The translations under genes and the position numbers were made by a program. This document shows, piece after piece, positions 46,181 through 55,325 of a DNA stretch of 64,000 nucleotides; the first letter of the stretch is position 1; each line of letters starts with the position of its first letter. A model generated the notes under the pieces. The model was not told the origin of the DNA. It saw only the letters and a list, made by a program, of their open reading frames with translations, and ran no database searches. Source of the DNA: an uncultured Bacteroidales bacterium (GTDB lineage: Bacteria; Bacteroidota; Bacteroidia; Bacteroidales; Paludibacteraceae); NCBI GenBank assembly GCA_902798385.1, contig CADBWK010000007.1, positions 1 to 64,000 of the forward strand, given 5' to 3'.

Positions 46181-47842
46181 ATGAAAAAGATATTTGCTAT
46201 AATTGGAGCCGTGTTAATGCTCACGATGAACTCCTGTGTGCAAGACTTGAAAGTAGAGTCCATTGACCCGAATACCAAGTCCACCATCGATATGCAGTCA
46301 CTTTTCGTAAAGTGTTATGCAACCTTGGCGCTTACCGGTCAGAAAGGACCGGACGGTAACGGCGATATCGCCGGTATGGATGAGGGTACTTCCTCGTTCT
46401 ACCGTATGATGTTCTCTCTGAACGAGTACTGTGCTGACCAGATCTACTGGATTTGGCCGGATGTAGGTGTAGATGATATCCGTAAAGCTACTTGGACTTC
46501 GTCCAACTCGCTCATCAAAGGTGTGTACTCGCGTTTCTATTTCGACATCACCCTTTGCAACCTTTTCATCGATAAGTTCGCTGAAGAGGCAGGCGCTCGC
46601 AAGACCGCTGAGATCCGTTTCATCCGCGCCCTCAACTATTACTATCTGCTCGATATGTTCGGTAATGTACCGAAGGTATGGAAATCCGGTCTGATGGATC
46701 TGCCGGAGCAGTACAAACGTGCTGACCTCTATGCAGACCTGATCAAGGAGATCGAGGACTTCCTTCCGGATCTGGCTCCGGCAGGTAACCGCGAGAGCTA
46801 CTACCGTGTGGACCAAGCTGCAGCATGGTTGCTTCTCTCCCGTATCTATATCAACGCCGCTATCTACAAAGGCGTAGCCGAGGCGGACGAGGCAACATGT
46901 ATCCCCGATTACAACAAGGCTGCTGAGTACGCAGAGAAAGTGATGAACTCTTCCTACAGCCTCGCTACCGAGTACCGTTACCTCTTCATGGGTGACAACG
47001 ATGATATGTCGGCTGTCAATGACGCGTACAAAGAGATCCTTCTCCCGGTTGGTCAGGATGGTGTTGAAACACAGTCTTGGGGTGGTTCGCTCTTCCTCAT
47101 CGCTTCCTGCTACACCGGCGGTATGCCGGCTTCCGGTACGACCGAAGCATGGAAATGTATCCGTACCCGCGCACAACTCATCCAACTTTTCTGCCCGGAC
47201 TTAGTTCGCCCGGTAGATGCAAAGGATGGTGCTAAGACGGTTGCGCAAGGAGGTTACGGTCCGTACTTAGGCGGTGCAGCTGAGATCATTGCCGCTACCG
47301 GTGATAAACGTGCTATGTTTATCAACAAAGGTACAGGTGACTATGCTTGTAACTTCTGGAAAGAGAACGAGGATGATAAGTTCAAATCCGGTTGGGGTAC
47401 AGTTAAGTACAGCAACCTCATGGCTGACGAGAATCGCGTAGCGCATGATTCCAAGTTCCCGGATACTGACCTCGCGTTGATGCGTAAGGCAGAGGCTTAC
47501 CTCACCTATGCAGAGGCTATCCTCCGTGGTGCTACGCCGCTGTCCATGACAGCTGATGAAGCTATCAACACTGTTCGTCGCCGCGCAGGCGCTGTAGAGA
47601 ACACCGGTTATACGCTTCGCGATGTACTCGACGAGCGTGGTCGTGAGTTCTATGCAGAAGGATTCCGTCGTAGTGATCTGATCCGCTATCGTATGTTCAC
47701 GGGTAAGAAATACGCCTGGGAGTGGAAAGGTGGCGCTATCCTCGGTCAACAAGCTAATATTGAAGAATATCGTAACCTCTATCCGCTGCCGCTGTCTGAG
47801 GTTACGGCTAACCATAACCTGAAACAAAACGAAGGTTATTAA
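46181..47842 (+). CDS. SusD/RagB family outer-membrane glycan-binding lipoprotein
   Basis: 553 aa. Start at 46181 (MKKIFAIIGAVLMLTMNSC) gives a lipoprotein signal with the acylated cysteine in NSC; the earlier ATG adds only MTD. It has the alpha-helical TPR scaffold of SusD (RFIRALNYYYLLDMFGNVPK) and the C-terminal SusD region (LYPLPLSEVTANHNLKQNEG). It caps the SusC barrel and captures the glycan at the surface. The SusE-like gene follows after 52 bp. Confidence 0.97.
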   Translation: MKKIFAIIGAVLMLTMNSCVQDLKVESIDPNTKSTIDMQSLFVKCYATLALTGQKGPDGNGDIAGMDEGTSSFYRMMFSLNEYCADQIYWIWPDVGVDDIRKATWTSSNSLIKGVYSRFYFDITLCNLFIDKFAEEAGARKTAEIRFIRALNYYYLLDMFGNVPKVWKSGLMDLPEQYKRADLYADLIKEIEDFLPDLAPAGNRESYYRVDQAAAWLLLSRIYINAAIYKGVAEADEATCIPDYNKAAEYAEKVMNSSYSLATEYRYLFMGDNDDMSAVNDAYKEILLPVGQDGVETQSWGGSLFLIASCYTGGMPASGTTEAWKCIRTRAQLIQLFCPDLVRPVDAKDGAKTVAQGGYGPYLGGAAEIIAATGDKRAMFINKGTGDYACNFWKENEDDKFKSGWGTVKYSNLMADENRVAHDSKFPDTDLALMRKAEAYLTYAEAILRGATPLSMTADEAINTVRRRAGAVENTGYTLRDVLDERGREFYAEGFRRSDLIRYRMFTGKKYAWEWKGGAILGQQANIEEYRNLYPLPLSEVTANHNLKQNEGY

Positions 47843-47894
47843 TAAACAATAATCAATTAACCCAATTAACATTTATTAACAAATTTAATTCATT

Positions 47895-49034
47895 ATGAAA
47901 GCTTACAAATTTTTTGCATTTGCCATGATGGCATGCGCTGTAATGATGACTGCATGTAAGAAGGACAACACTCCTGTTAATCCTCCCATCAAGAGTGATC
48001 TTCCTGAGGTAGAGGCTACCGAAGGTGCTGTTACCGTTGTTTGGAACATTGCTAACATCGACGAAATGTGCGACGAGGTTGGTTATGTATTCGCTGGTAA
48101 CTACAACAACTACAACACGGATCCTGAGGCAATGGTACACTTCGAGGCTATCGAGGGTTACGAAGGTTGGTTCAAAGCAGTTATCGCTACTGAAGAAGCT
48201 CTCCAAGGTAAACCTTGTGCATTGGCAAAAGACGGTACTTTCCCGAGCAGCTGGGACTACCAATGGATCGGTACCGAGGAGCATCCTTGCGAGGTTGTTA
48301 AAGGTGATGCTACTCTCGAGGTTGAGTACGAGGTAGAGTCGAAGCTCGTTTGTGGTGCAGAGGCTGACGTTGTTTACGTTCGTTCCTATGCTTTCAAGGG
48401 CAATCCTTGCGTTGACGCTGTGTATGATAACGTTACCTTCAACCTGACGGTTACTATTCCGGTTAACGATGGTGACACCGTATTCATCGTAGGTGATGCA
48501 TTTGAGAAATCTTGGGATCCCGCTGCTTATCCGATGGAGGGTGCAGGTAGCCACTGGGCTATCACTCTTCCGGCTATCGTTGGTAAGAGCTACAAGTTCG
48601 TTGTTAACGGTTCTTGGGACAATGACCAAATGGAGTATGACGAGGAGAAAGCTTGTGTAAACAAGGCTGGTAACATGAAGGTTGACTTTGTCACCATGGC
48701 TCCGGAAGTTTACGGCTTCATGAACTCTGGTATTACCGAGGATCAAGTATGTAAGGCTGAGGTTGTAGAAGGTGTTCTTTACATCAAGTGTGCTGGTGAG
48801 GGTTGGAATTGGAATCAGATGACTCTTGACCCAGAGGATGGTCATAAGTTCACCTTTGAAACGACCGTTAAGGGTGACAATGTTGGCGCAAACATCAACG
48901 TTGAAGGAAAAGATGGTGATGGTGCTAAGTGGTATCCGCTGGAGATGGGCGAGCTCGTTGAGGGTGACGCTATCGTTTATACCTTCGTTCAGACTGAAGG
49001 CGTTGAGGGTACCCTCTCTGTTGCAAAGAAGTAA
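47895..49034 (+). CDS. SusE/SusF-position surface lipoprotein
   Basis: 379 aa. Lipoprotein signal MKAYKFFAFAMMACAVMMTA followed by CKKD, which carries acidic residues after a lysine pair and may act as a surface-export signal. At least one domain (VTIPVNDGDTVFIVGDAFEK onward to YKFVVNGSWDNDQ) looks like a starch-binding-type beta-sandwich (CBM20 or CBM48-like). It sits where SusE or SusF lies in other loci and probably helps hold glycan at the surface. Binding to galactan is inferred; sequence alone does not show the ligand. Confidence 0.8.
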   Translation: MKAYKFFAFAMMACAVMMTACKKDNTPVNPPIKSDLPEVEATEGAVTVVWNIANIDEMCDEVGYVFAGNYNNYNTDPEAMVHFEAIEGYEGWFKAVIATEEALQGKPCALAKDGTFPSSWDYQWIGTEEHPCEVVKGDATLEVEYEVESKLVCGAEADVVYVRSYAFKGNPCVDAVYDNVTFNLTVTIPVNDGDTVFIVGDAFEKSWDPAAYPMEGAGSHWAITLPAIVGKSYKFVVNGSWDNDQMEYDEEKACVNKAGNMKVDFVTMAPEVYGFMNSGITEDQVCKAEVVEGVLYIKCAGEGWNWNQMTLDPEDGHKFTFETTVKGDNVGANINVEGKDGDGAKWYPLEMGELVEGDAIVYTFVQTEGVEGTLSVAKK

Positions 49035-49071
49035 TGGTAGAATAACTACTTGGTAGTTAATCTACATCAAA

Positions 49072-49103
49072 AAAATAGCCTGGGCACTGCTCAGGCTATT
49101 TCT
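49072..49103. terminator. Terminator at the convergence of the two PUL operons
   Basis: AATAGCCTG pairs with CAGGCTATT, with A-rich sequence before and TTTCTTT after, ending the SusCD operon. Confidence 0.85.
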
Positions 49104-49151
49104 TTATCATTCCATCATTTAGCACCGAAGGTGCGGCTCATTTTATCATTC
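49104..49151 (-). terminator. Hairpin after the GH2 gene within heptamer-like repeats
   Basis: GCACC-TTCG-like-GGTGC (49122-49134) forms a small hairpin right after the GH2 stop. On both sides lie units related to TTATCAT/TCCATCA. No good T-run follows, so its strength as a terminator is doubtful. Confidence 0.4.
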
Positions 49152-51609
49152 TAAATCGTCCCTTACTTCCTTTCCGTACGATGAATGTACATTGTCCGGC
49201 GAAGGCATGCATCTGCGGTTCTACGAAGCTGTCCAGACAAGCGGCGTCTCCGTTTGCAGCGGCTACAAAGCCGTCACCCTGATACGCTATCAGGTTATTC
49301 GCCTTTGGACAAAGGTTGCCCGCCTTATCTACTACGCGTACGGTCATGTAGCAGAGCTCCTCGGGATGCTCATCCTCATTCGCCCAAACAACCTCTAGAT
49401 GATCCGGTTCTCCGGCGGTTTGAATCGTCTCACGCGCTGCTTCTTTGCCTTCCTCATCATACGCTACTACGGTGATCTCTCCTGCCTCATAGGGCACGTC
49501 AAACCACATCAGTCGATAGCGCGGTAACAACTCCGGTCTTGGCGCAGAACCCCAAACGGGTACTTCAAAATCTGCAACCTTCGGCATCTGGCTCACGCCT
49601 TCGATTGTCTCGCCCTTTGCCAAGCGCGCTGTCTCTTCCGCCGTGGCAAAACGCAGTTTACCGTAGCTCTTACCGTTCACGAAAAGCTCCGCGCTCGGGT
49701 AGGTTGTGTAGCAGAAGATAGGCACTAAGTCACCTTCGTTCCAGTTCCAATGCGGCAGCACATGCAAAGTGGCGTCCTCTTTGTTCCATTGGCTGCGATA
49801 GAGCCAGTACCGGTCTTTCGGCAGCGAGGCCAGATCAATGATGCCGAAATAACTGCTGTGACTCGGCCACGCGTCCGTGTCATAGGGCGACGGCTCACCT
49901 AAGTAGTCAAAGCCCGTCCAAACGAACTGACCCAAGGTCCAGTTATAATCATCCTGCAATTGGAAATCCTGTTCGGGCAGTCCCGACCATGCACAGTACT
50001 CCACGTCATAACCGGAAGACTGTTGATCCTTGTAGAGTGCGTCCGGCTGGATGACGGCAGGCGTTTTATATACGCCGCGACTCGAGACGGTGCTGGCTGT
50101 CTCCGAACCCAGAATCATCTTCTGTGGCAAGTGCTCATAGCCCTCTTCATAGCGGCTCGTACGATAATTGAAGCCAGGGATCTCTACTGCTGCACCGAAG
50201 CCGTTGTGGATGACGTACATCGCCTGATCCATGCCGTTTGTCACGGGGCGGGTGGGGTCGAGTTCATGGAAGAGCGCCTGCAGATTGGTCACGATCTCAA
50301 TGCCGTCCGGCAGCACTTGGTTCCATACCTCGTTACCGCTCGACCACAGCATAACAGAGGCGTTATTGCGATAGTGCTTGACCATATTCGTGATGTCCCA
50401 TTTCCACCAGTCGTTGAAATCTTTGCTGTAGTCATTCTCGGTCTTGCCGTGGTTCCACACGTCAAACGGCTCGATCATCATCATCATACCCATCTCATCG
50501 CAGAGCTCTACGAGTTCCGGCGCGGGCATGTTATGACTCGTACGGATGGCGTCGCACCCCATGGCTTTGAGCATCGTGATCTGGTGACGCAGCGCATCCT
50601 TATGAACGGCAGCGCCCAACGGACCTAAGTCATGGTGATTGCAGACACCCTTGAACTTACGGGTCTTGCCGTTGAGTTGGAACCCATGCTCGGGTGTATA
50701 ACTCAGACTGCGGATACCAAACACCGTCTCTTTCTCGTCAATGAGTTCTGAAGGCTGATGGCTGACTTCTGACTGCTTATAAACTCTCGTACGTGCGGTG
50801 TATAGATGCGGAGTCTCGGGGCTCCATAACTGCGGGTTCATCACCTCGGCTACAGCCTGCTGCCCTTCCGCCGTCGCTACGACCTTACCCTTATAGAGGA
50901 TATCGGTCTGAATACTGAATTCTGAATCCTGAATGCTGAGCGGCTCCACCCCGTTTTGCAGTTCTACTGCGATCGTCACTTGGGCGAACTCTTTGCTCAC
51001 TTTCGGCGTACGCACCAGCACACCGAAAGTCGGGATATGAATCGGATGCGTCTCTACGAGGTGTACGTTGCGGTACAAGCCTGCGCCCGGATACCATCGG
51101 CTCTGCTGGGGTTTGTTCTCCAGATACACATCGATATCCACGCTATCTGAATGCTGATGGCTGAATGCTGACGGCAGTATATAGCAGTCAAATGTATTGT
51201 ATCCGTACGGCCAATACACCATCTCTTCGCCGTTCACATACACGTCCGCATGACTCATCGCGCCGTCAAAGACAAGGGTGTAGAACTTATCCTTATTCAC
51301 TTTGACGCGCGTGTGGTAATGTCCCTTACCCATCCACGGCAGACCACCGCTACGACCTGTCTTCCACGTCGGCTCCTTCTCTCCGTTCTGCACGACGATG
51401 ACCTCTTGCAAGTCGTTCGCGCGATCAAATGGACCGCTGATCGACCAGTCGTGCGGAACCATGACATCCTGCCAAACGGGGTTCTCTGTGGTGTCTTGGG
51501 TGAACTGCCAGTGACGAAGCAAGGTGTCCGTACGAACAGGTTGTTTCGTGGAGCAGTTACACAAAACCATGCTACCGATCAGCAGCATGGTAAAAAGATT
51601 TTTTCTCAT
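49138..51609 (-). CDS. GH2 beta-galactosidase lipoprotein
   Basis: 823 aa. The N-terminus has a lipoprotein signal (MLLIGSMVLCNCS). The sugar-binding, immunoglobulin-like and TIM-barrel domains of GH2 follow. The acid/base is E427 in SSGNEVW and the nucleophile E503 in LGSETAS; GVCNHHDLGPLG marks the barrel start. It would release galactose from oligosaccharides in the periplasm. Three heptamer repeats lie in frame and add SAFSHQHSD (about 148-156), LSIQDSEFSIQTD (224-236) and QSEVSHQPSEL (279-289) in the domains ahead of the barrel. The start overlaps the galM stop by 4 bp. Confidence 0.92.
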   Translation of the reverse strand: MRKNLFTMLLIGSMVLCNCSTKQPVRTDTLLRHWQFTQDTTENPVWQDVMVPHDWSISGPFDRANDLQEVIVVQNGEKEPTWKTGRSGGLPWMGKGHYHTRVKVNKDKFYTLVFDGAMSHADVYVNGEEMVYWPYGYNTFDCYILPSAFSHQHSDSVDIDVYLENKPQQSRWYPGAGLYRNVHLVETHPIHIPTFGVLVRTPKVSKEFAQVTIAVELQNGVEPLSIQDSEFSIQTDILYKGKVVATAEGQQAVAEVMNPQLWSPETPHLYTARTRVYKQSEVSHQPSELIDEKETVFGIRSLSYTPEHGFQLNGKTRKFKGVCNHHDLGPLGAAVHKDALRHQITMLKAMGCDAIRTSHNMPAPELVELCDEMGMMMMIEPFDVWNHGKTENDYSKDFNDWWKWDITNMVKHYRNNASVMLWSSGNEVWNQVLPDGIEIVTNLQALFHELDPTRPVTNGMDQAMYVIHNGFGAAVEIPGFNYRTSRYEEGYEHLPQKMILGSETASTVSSRGVYKTPAVIQPDALYKDQQSSGYDVEYCAWSGLPEQDFQLQDDYNWTLGQFVWTGFDYLGEPSPYDTDAWPSHSSYFGIIDLASLPKDRYWLYRSQWNKEDATLHVLPHWNWNEGDLVPIFCYTTYPSAELFVNGKSYGKLRFATAEETARLAKGETIEGVSQMPKVADFEVPVWGSAPRPELLPRYRLMWFDVPYEAGEITVVAYDEEGKEAARETIQTAGEPDHLEVVWANEDEHPEELCYMTVRVVDKAGNLCPKANNLIAYQGDGFVAAANGDAACLDSFVEPQMHAFAGQCTFIVRKGSKGRFRMIK
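50748..50775 (-). repeat. In-frame CTGANNN heptamer repeat in the GH2 gene (1)
   Basis: Plus-strand units CTGAAGG, CTGATGG, CTGACTT, CTGACTG. Confidence 0.85.
50908..50942 (-). repeat. In-frame CTGANNN heptamer repeat in the GH2 gene (2)
   Basis: Plus-strand units CTGAATA, CTGAATT, CTGAATC, CTGAATG, CTGAGCG: five in a row, the most regular array in the window. Confidence 0.9.
51147..51174 (-). repeat. In-frame CTGANNN heptamer repeat in the GH2 gene (3)
   Basis: Plus-strand units CTGAATG, CTGATGG, CTGAATG, CTGACGG. Confidence 0.85.
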
Positions 51610-52601
51610 AAGAATCGATATTCCGTTATTTCATCTAATCGTTCGTCCGGACGGAGAACAATATTCGGGAAGTCCTCGTGGTGGATGCTATCCGGCCAAG
51701 CTTGAGCCTCGAGACACACGGCATGTTTTTCGTCGTACAGCGTACCGCTCTTGCCTTCGTTGCGCTCAATGAAATTGCCGGTATAGACCTGCAGACCCTT
51801 CATCGTCGTCCAACACTCCATCGTACGTCCGTCGGCCTGCAGCGTACATGCGTGACGCAGCTGCTTGGAGGCATCACCGGCACACAGGCACCAGTTATTG
51901 TCGATACCTTTCCACAGCTTAAAGAACGGATCGTACATACGGTCGCCTAAACGAACCGGTTGGCGGAAGTCCATCGGTGTGCCCTCTACGGGCTTGATCT
52001 CGCCGGTCGGACACGTCCACTCATCGAAGGGTGTGTACTGATCGGCGTTCACCTGGAGCACGTGCTCGTCCACCACGCCGCTCGCTTCGCCCGCGAGGTT
52101 GAAGTAGGCATGATTGGTCATCGCCACGATCGTCGGTGCATCCGTCTTCGCTTCGTAATGAATGACGAGGCGGTTGTCTTTGGTCGCCGTGTAGGTCACC
52201 CATACATCGAGGTTGCCGGGGAAACCTTCCTCGCCGTCCTTGGCGCGGTAGTGAAGTTTGATCTCGTAGATGCTCTGCTCCACAACCTCCCAGACCTTCG
52301 CATTGAAGCCTTCCAGACCTCCATGCAGACAGTTAGGACCGTTATTGACCGGCAACTTATAGGTCTTGCTGTCCAGTTCGAACACACCTCCGCCGATACG
52401 GTTCGCCACGCGCCCGCAGATCGCATTGAAATAGGTCTCCTTCGTGCGCCACTCCTCGGCAGTCCGGAAGCCCAACACGATGTCTTTAACTTCGCCTTTG
52501 CGGTTAGCTACCAGCAACTTGGTGATCTTCGCTCCCAGGTCGCTGATCTCGACTTTCAGTCCGCCGCTACTCTTGATGGTATAGAAGTGAATTGGTTTCA
52601 T
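51606..52601 (-). CDS. galM: Aldose 1-epimerase
   Basis: 331 aa. Interconverts the alpha and beta forms of galactose so that galactokinase can use it. Family features: FNAICGRVANRIGGGVFEL near residue 58, NNGPNCLHGG with the conserved histidine, MTNHAYFNLAGE with the second histidine, and PVGTP-like KPVEGTPMDFR. The C-terminal GVQVYTGNF pattern reads GLQVYTGNF. No signal peptide, so cytoplasmic. galK lies 19 bp upstream, with a heptamer repeat in the gap; lacZ-type GH2 overlaps downstream. Confidence 0.93.
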   Translation of the reverse strand: MKPIHFYTIKSSGGLKVEISDLGAKITKLLVANRKGEVKDIVLGFRTAEEWRTKETYFNAICGRVANRIGGGVFELDSKTYKLPVNNGPNCLHGGLEGFNAKVWEVVEQSIYEIKLHYRAKDGEEGFPGNLDVWVTYTATKDNRLVIHYEAKTDAPTIVAMTNHAYFNLAGEASGVVDEHVLQVNADQYTPFDEWTCPTGEIKPVEGTPMDFRQPVRLGDRMYDPFFKLWKGIDNNWCLCAGDASKQLRHACTLQADGRTMECWTTMKGLQVYTGNFIERNEGKSGTLYDEKHAVCLEAQAWPDSIHHEDFPNIVLRPDERLDEITEYRFL

Positions 52602-52629
52602 ACACTGTACACTTTACACCTTACACCAG
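52602..52629 (-). repeat. 7-bp degenerate repeat spanning the galK stop codon
   Basis: Plus-strand units ACACTGT, ACACTTT, ACACCTT, ACACCAG. It fills the galK-galM spacer and supplies the last codons and the stop (TAA) of galK. It is the same family as the repeat at 18478, inverted. Confidence 0.8.
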
Positions 52630-53802
52630 GCGTGCTACGCCGTCACCAATCTCTGCTACATAGAAGTCCGCCTTCAGGCCGGTCTTTGCTTCGTACTCTT
52701 TGCCTACGAAAGCCTTGAAGTTCTCGATGGCTTCGTCCTTGACGAGGCTGACCGTGCATCCGCCGAAACCGCCGCCGGTCATACGACTGCCGAGCACACC
52801 GTCCACTTGCCAAGCTGCCTCGGCTAAGGTGTCCAGTTCTTTGCCCGTTACCTCGTAGTCATCGCGCAGCGACACGTGGCTCGCCGTCATCAGTTCGCCG
52901 AAATAAGCGATCTCGCCTTTCTTGAGTGCCTCAACCGCCGCGGCAGTACGTGCTACTTCGCCTACGACGTGACGCGCACGTTTCTTGGCGATCGGGTCGG
53001 TGATAGCACCCTCTACCTCTTTCCAGTCTTCCGGACTCAACTCGGCAAGGAACTTTATCGGCTTCACCTTGCTGATCTGCTCTACAGCCGTGTGGCATTG
53101 ACGCACGCGGTCGTTGTACGCGCCGCTGTCCAGATGGTGCGGGCTGTGGGTGTTGGTGATCACGACCTTGATGCCCTCTAACTTAACCGGCACATGCTCG
53201 AACTCAAGCGTGTCGCAGTTGAGGTAGATAGCGTGGTCTTTCTTACCTTGTGCGCTGGCGAACTGATCCATCACGCCGCACATCACGCCTGCGTACTCGT
53301 GCTCGCATGCCTGACCGATCAACGCTAACTCCGTACGGTATTTCTTATCGTCCGCATCTTCCCAACCCATTTCCTCGGTGAAGGCACGTGCGGTCACCAC
53401 CTCCATAGCGGCACTACTGCTCAGACCTGCGCCGGCGGGTACGTTGCCGTAATAGAGGATGTCATAACCGCTCTGCAGCTTCGCCTCCGGATGACGGCGT
53501 GCGATGATGTCGATACAACCCAACGCGTAGTTGCACCATGCGCGATCCGGCTGAGGGCTGATAGCTGACAACTGAATGCTATATTTCTGCGGCATGTTGA
53601 GCGATTGGAAACGCAGTACCTTGTCAGCATTCTTGGCTAACAGCAGCCACGCACCGAAACTCAGCGCGCAGGGGAAGACACAACCGCCGTTGTAGTCGGT
53701 ATGCTCGCCGATAAGGTTCACGCGCCCGGGGGCAAAAAAGATCTTCTCCGCCTTGCGGCCATAGGCTTGCTCAAAAGCCGATTTCATTTCTTGTGTTGTC
53801 AT
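52621..53802 (-). CDS. galK: Galactokinase
   Basis: 393 aa GHMP kinase that makes galactose 1-phosphate from galactose and ATP. Signature GRVNLIGEHTDYNGG (about 27-41), the ATP loop VPAGAGLSSSAAMEV, and GGGFGGCTVSLV near the C-terminus. An in-frame heptamer array (53551-53578) codes for about IQLSAISPQP, and the stop codon lies in another. The gene is 25 bp downstream of the GH53 gene and is probably transcribed from the promoter at 55198. galT and galE are not in the window. Confidence 0.97.
   Translation of the reverse strand: MTTQEMKSAFEQAYGRKAEKIFFAPGRVNLIGEHTDYNGGCVFPCALSFGAWLLLAKNADKVLRFQSLNMPQKYSIQLSAISPQPDRAWCNYALGCIDIIARRHPEAKLQSGYDILYYGNVPAGAGLSSSAAMEVVTARAFTEEMGWEDADDKKYRTELALIGQACEHEYAGVMCGVMDQFASAQGKKDHAIYLNCDTLEFEHVPVKLEGIKVVITNTHSPHHLDSGAYNDRVRQCHTAVEQISKVKPIKFLAELSPEDWKEVEGAITDPIAKKRARHVVGEVARTAAAVEALKKGEIAYFGELMTASHVSLRDDYEVTGKELDTLAEAAWQVDGVLGSRMTGGGFGGCTVSLVKDEAIENFKAFVGKEYEAKTGLKADFYVAEIGDGVARLV
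53551..53578 (-). repeat. In-frame CTGANNN heptamer repeat in galK
   Basis: Plus-strand units CTGAGGG, CTGATAG, CTGACAA, CTGAATG. Confidence 0.85.
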
Positions 53803-53827
53803 AGTGTATGTGTGTTTAAATGATTGC

Positions 53828-55171
53828 TTATTGCATTTTCTGTCCGGTGAAGGTATAGGTCTCGCCGTTATGCTCGATGAGGAACTGTCCGTCCTTCAGT
53901 ACCTTGCGGCTGCGGGTGGTCGCGTCGCTGTGGATGGTTTCTACACCCTCGGCGTTCCAATAGAAATTACGCATGTAATGGGGTGCCCGGCTGTTGAGGG
54001 CATGACCCGAGGTGGTAGCTTTCTCATCCCAGAAACCGCGGTTAGACCAGCTCTCTTCGATCAAGCGGGATTTGGTATTCCAATCTACGTAGTCACCGTT
54101 ACCGGCATCCTCCGGGAACCAATAGCTGATGCCGTCCAGATTGGTGAGGGGCTTGAGAATATCCACGAGGTCTTGGATGTACTGATATTGACCTGCTACG
54201 CTGCATTCCCAGCGTTTCCGGGTGTCATAGTTAACCCCTTTGTTCGGCCAGTACTGGAAGTTATACGCCGTCTCTACGATCTGCACGCGCTTGTCGGGGA
54301 ACTGTGTGCCTAAGTACTTGATGGCGCTGGTGAGCGGGTACAGCGTTTGTTGCGCGGTGCTCGCTGCGGTCGGCGTGTAATCGGCATGCCAGAACGGGTA
54401 ATAACTCAGACCGATGACGTCAAAGTCCACGTTGTTTTGAACGAGCCTACCGTAATAGTAGTTATTATACTCCTTGTTACACGGGCGATCGGTATGAATG
54501 ATGATTTGTGCGTTCGGGCACTCCTCGCGTACTGCGTTACAGCCTGCTTGCAAGATGCCTATATAACCTGTCCAGTTATCGCCGCTATAGTCGTAGGGAT
54601 GCACTTTTCTGCCGCATACGCCGTACATGATCTCGTTGCCGACCTGCACCAGATCGGGTGTCGCACCTGCAGCCTTGAGCGTCCGGAGCACACGGTGGGT
54701 GTAGTTAGAGACACTGTCCGCCATGGCTGCGTCGTTCGCACCTGCCCATGCATCGGGAGGAAGGATCTTACCGGCATCTACCCAGAAGTCCGAATAATGG
54801 AAATCGAGCATGAAGTACGCTCCGGCGTCCTTGATGCGCTTACCGAGCGCGGTCACGTAGGCCAAGTCCTGAATGATGGCGTAGTCCTTCGGTAAGGGCT
54901 TATTATCTTCCTTATAATGCGCCGTTCCGAAATCGGGGTTAGGGTTCACGAAGAGGCGTACACGGAAGGTGTTCCAGCCGCAGTCGTTCCGTAACCACGT
55001 GATCAGGTTGCTGATCTTCTGATTGTTCGCATCTTTGTAACCGGAACTGTGTTTCTCGTACTGCGGGAGCATGGAGATGTCTCCGCCGACATAACGAATG
55101 TGTTCTTGCTCTTGGGCTTGCGCACTCGCGAACGCGAAGACAGCCGTTAGAATGAAAAGGAGTTTTCGCAT
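53828..55171 (-). CDS. Secreted endo-beta-1,4-galactanase (GH53)
   Basis: 447 aa. The start at 55171 is 20 to 25 bases after the predicted transcription start and gives the signal peptide MRKLLFILTAVFAFASAQA. The GH53 barrel carries the acid/base E180 (VQVGNEIMYG) and the nucleophile E300 (VQIVETAYNF), with MLDFHYSDFWVDAG between. It cuts beta-1,4-galactan, the side chain of pectin type I arabinogalactan. The C-terminal tail (LKDGQFLIEHNGETYTFTGQ) is shared with two other secreted proteins here. It opens the galK-galM-GH2 operon and defines the likely substrate of the locus. Confidence 0.94.
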   Translation of the reverse strand: MRKLLFILTAVFAFASAQAQEQEHIRYVGGDISMLPQYEKHSSGYKDANNQKISNLITWLRNDCGWNTFRVRLFVNPNPDFGTAHYKEDNKPLPKDYAIIQDLAYVTALGKRIKDAGAYFMLDFHYSDFWVDAGKILPPDAWAGANDAAMADSVSNYTHRVLRTLKAAGATPDLVQVGNEIMYGVCGRKVHPYDYSGDNWTGYIGILQAGCNAVREECPNAQIIIHTDRPCNKEYNNYYYGRLVQNNVDFDVIGLSYYPFWHADYTPTAASTAQQTLYPLTSAIKYLGTQFPDKRVQIVETAYNFQYWPNKGVNYDTRKRWECSVAGQYQYIQDLVDILKPLTNLDGISYWFPEDAGNGDYVDWNTKSRLIEESWSNRGFWDEKATTSGHALNSRAPHYMRNFYWNAEGVETIHSDATTRSRKVLKDGQFLIEHNGETYTFTGQKMQ

Positions 55172-55197
55172 AATAGACAATTTATACATTTCGCGTG

Positions 55198-55229
55198 CAA
55201 AGATACAAAAAAAAACCGACATATGCAAA
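55198..55229 (-). promoter_or_regulatory. Promoter of the GH53-galK-galM-GH2 operon
   Basis: Minus strand TTTGCATATGTC (55218-55229) and TATCTTTG (55198-55205). Its -33 end is about 15 bp from the -33 of the divergent promoter at 55245. Confidence 0.85.
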
Positions 55230-55244
55230 AAAATTCAAAAAATA

Positions 55245-55276
55245 TTTGCGTATTTCAAATAAATGTTGTATCTTTG
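55245..55276 (+). promoter_or_regulatory. Promoter of the membrane protein gene at 55326
   Basis: Plus strand TTTGCGTATTTC (55245-55256) and TATCTTTG (55269-55276), divergent from the GH53 promoter. Confidence 0.8.
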
Positions 55277-55325
55277 CAGCAAGTTATAGTATGGCATAAT
55301 ATAACCACCTTAAATTTATACGCAT

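Noticed and set aside
50748..51174. Sequencing or assembly artefact as the cause of the heptamer stretches
   Set aside because: The arrays keep the reading frame, occur at many unrelated places and vary in sequence from unit to unit, which simple polymerase or assembly stutter would not give.
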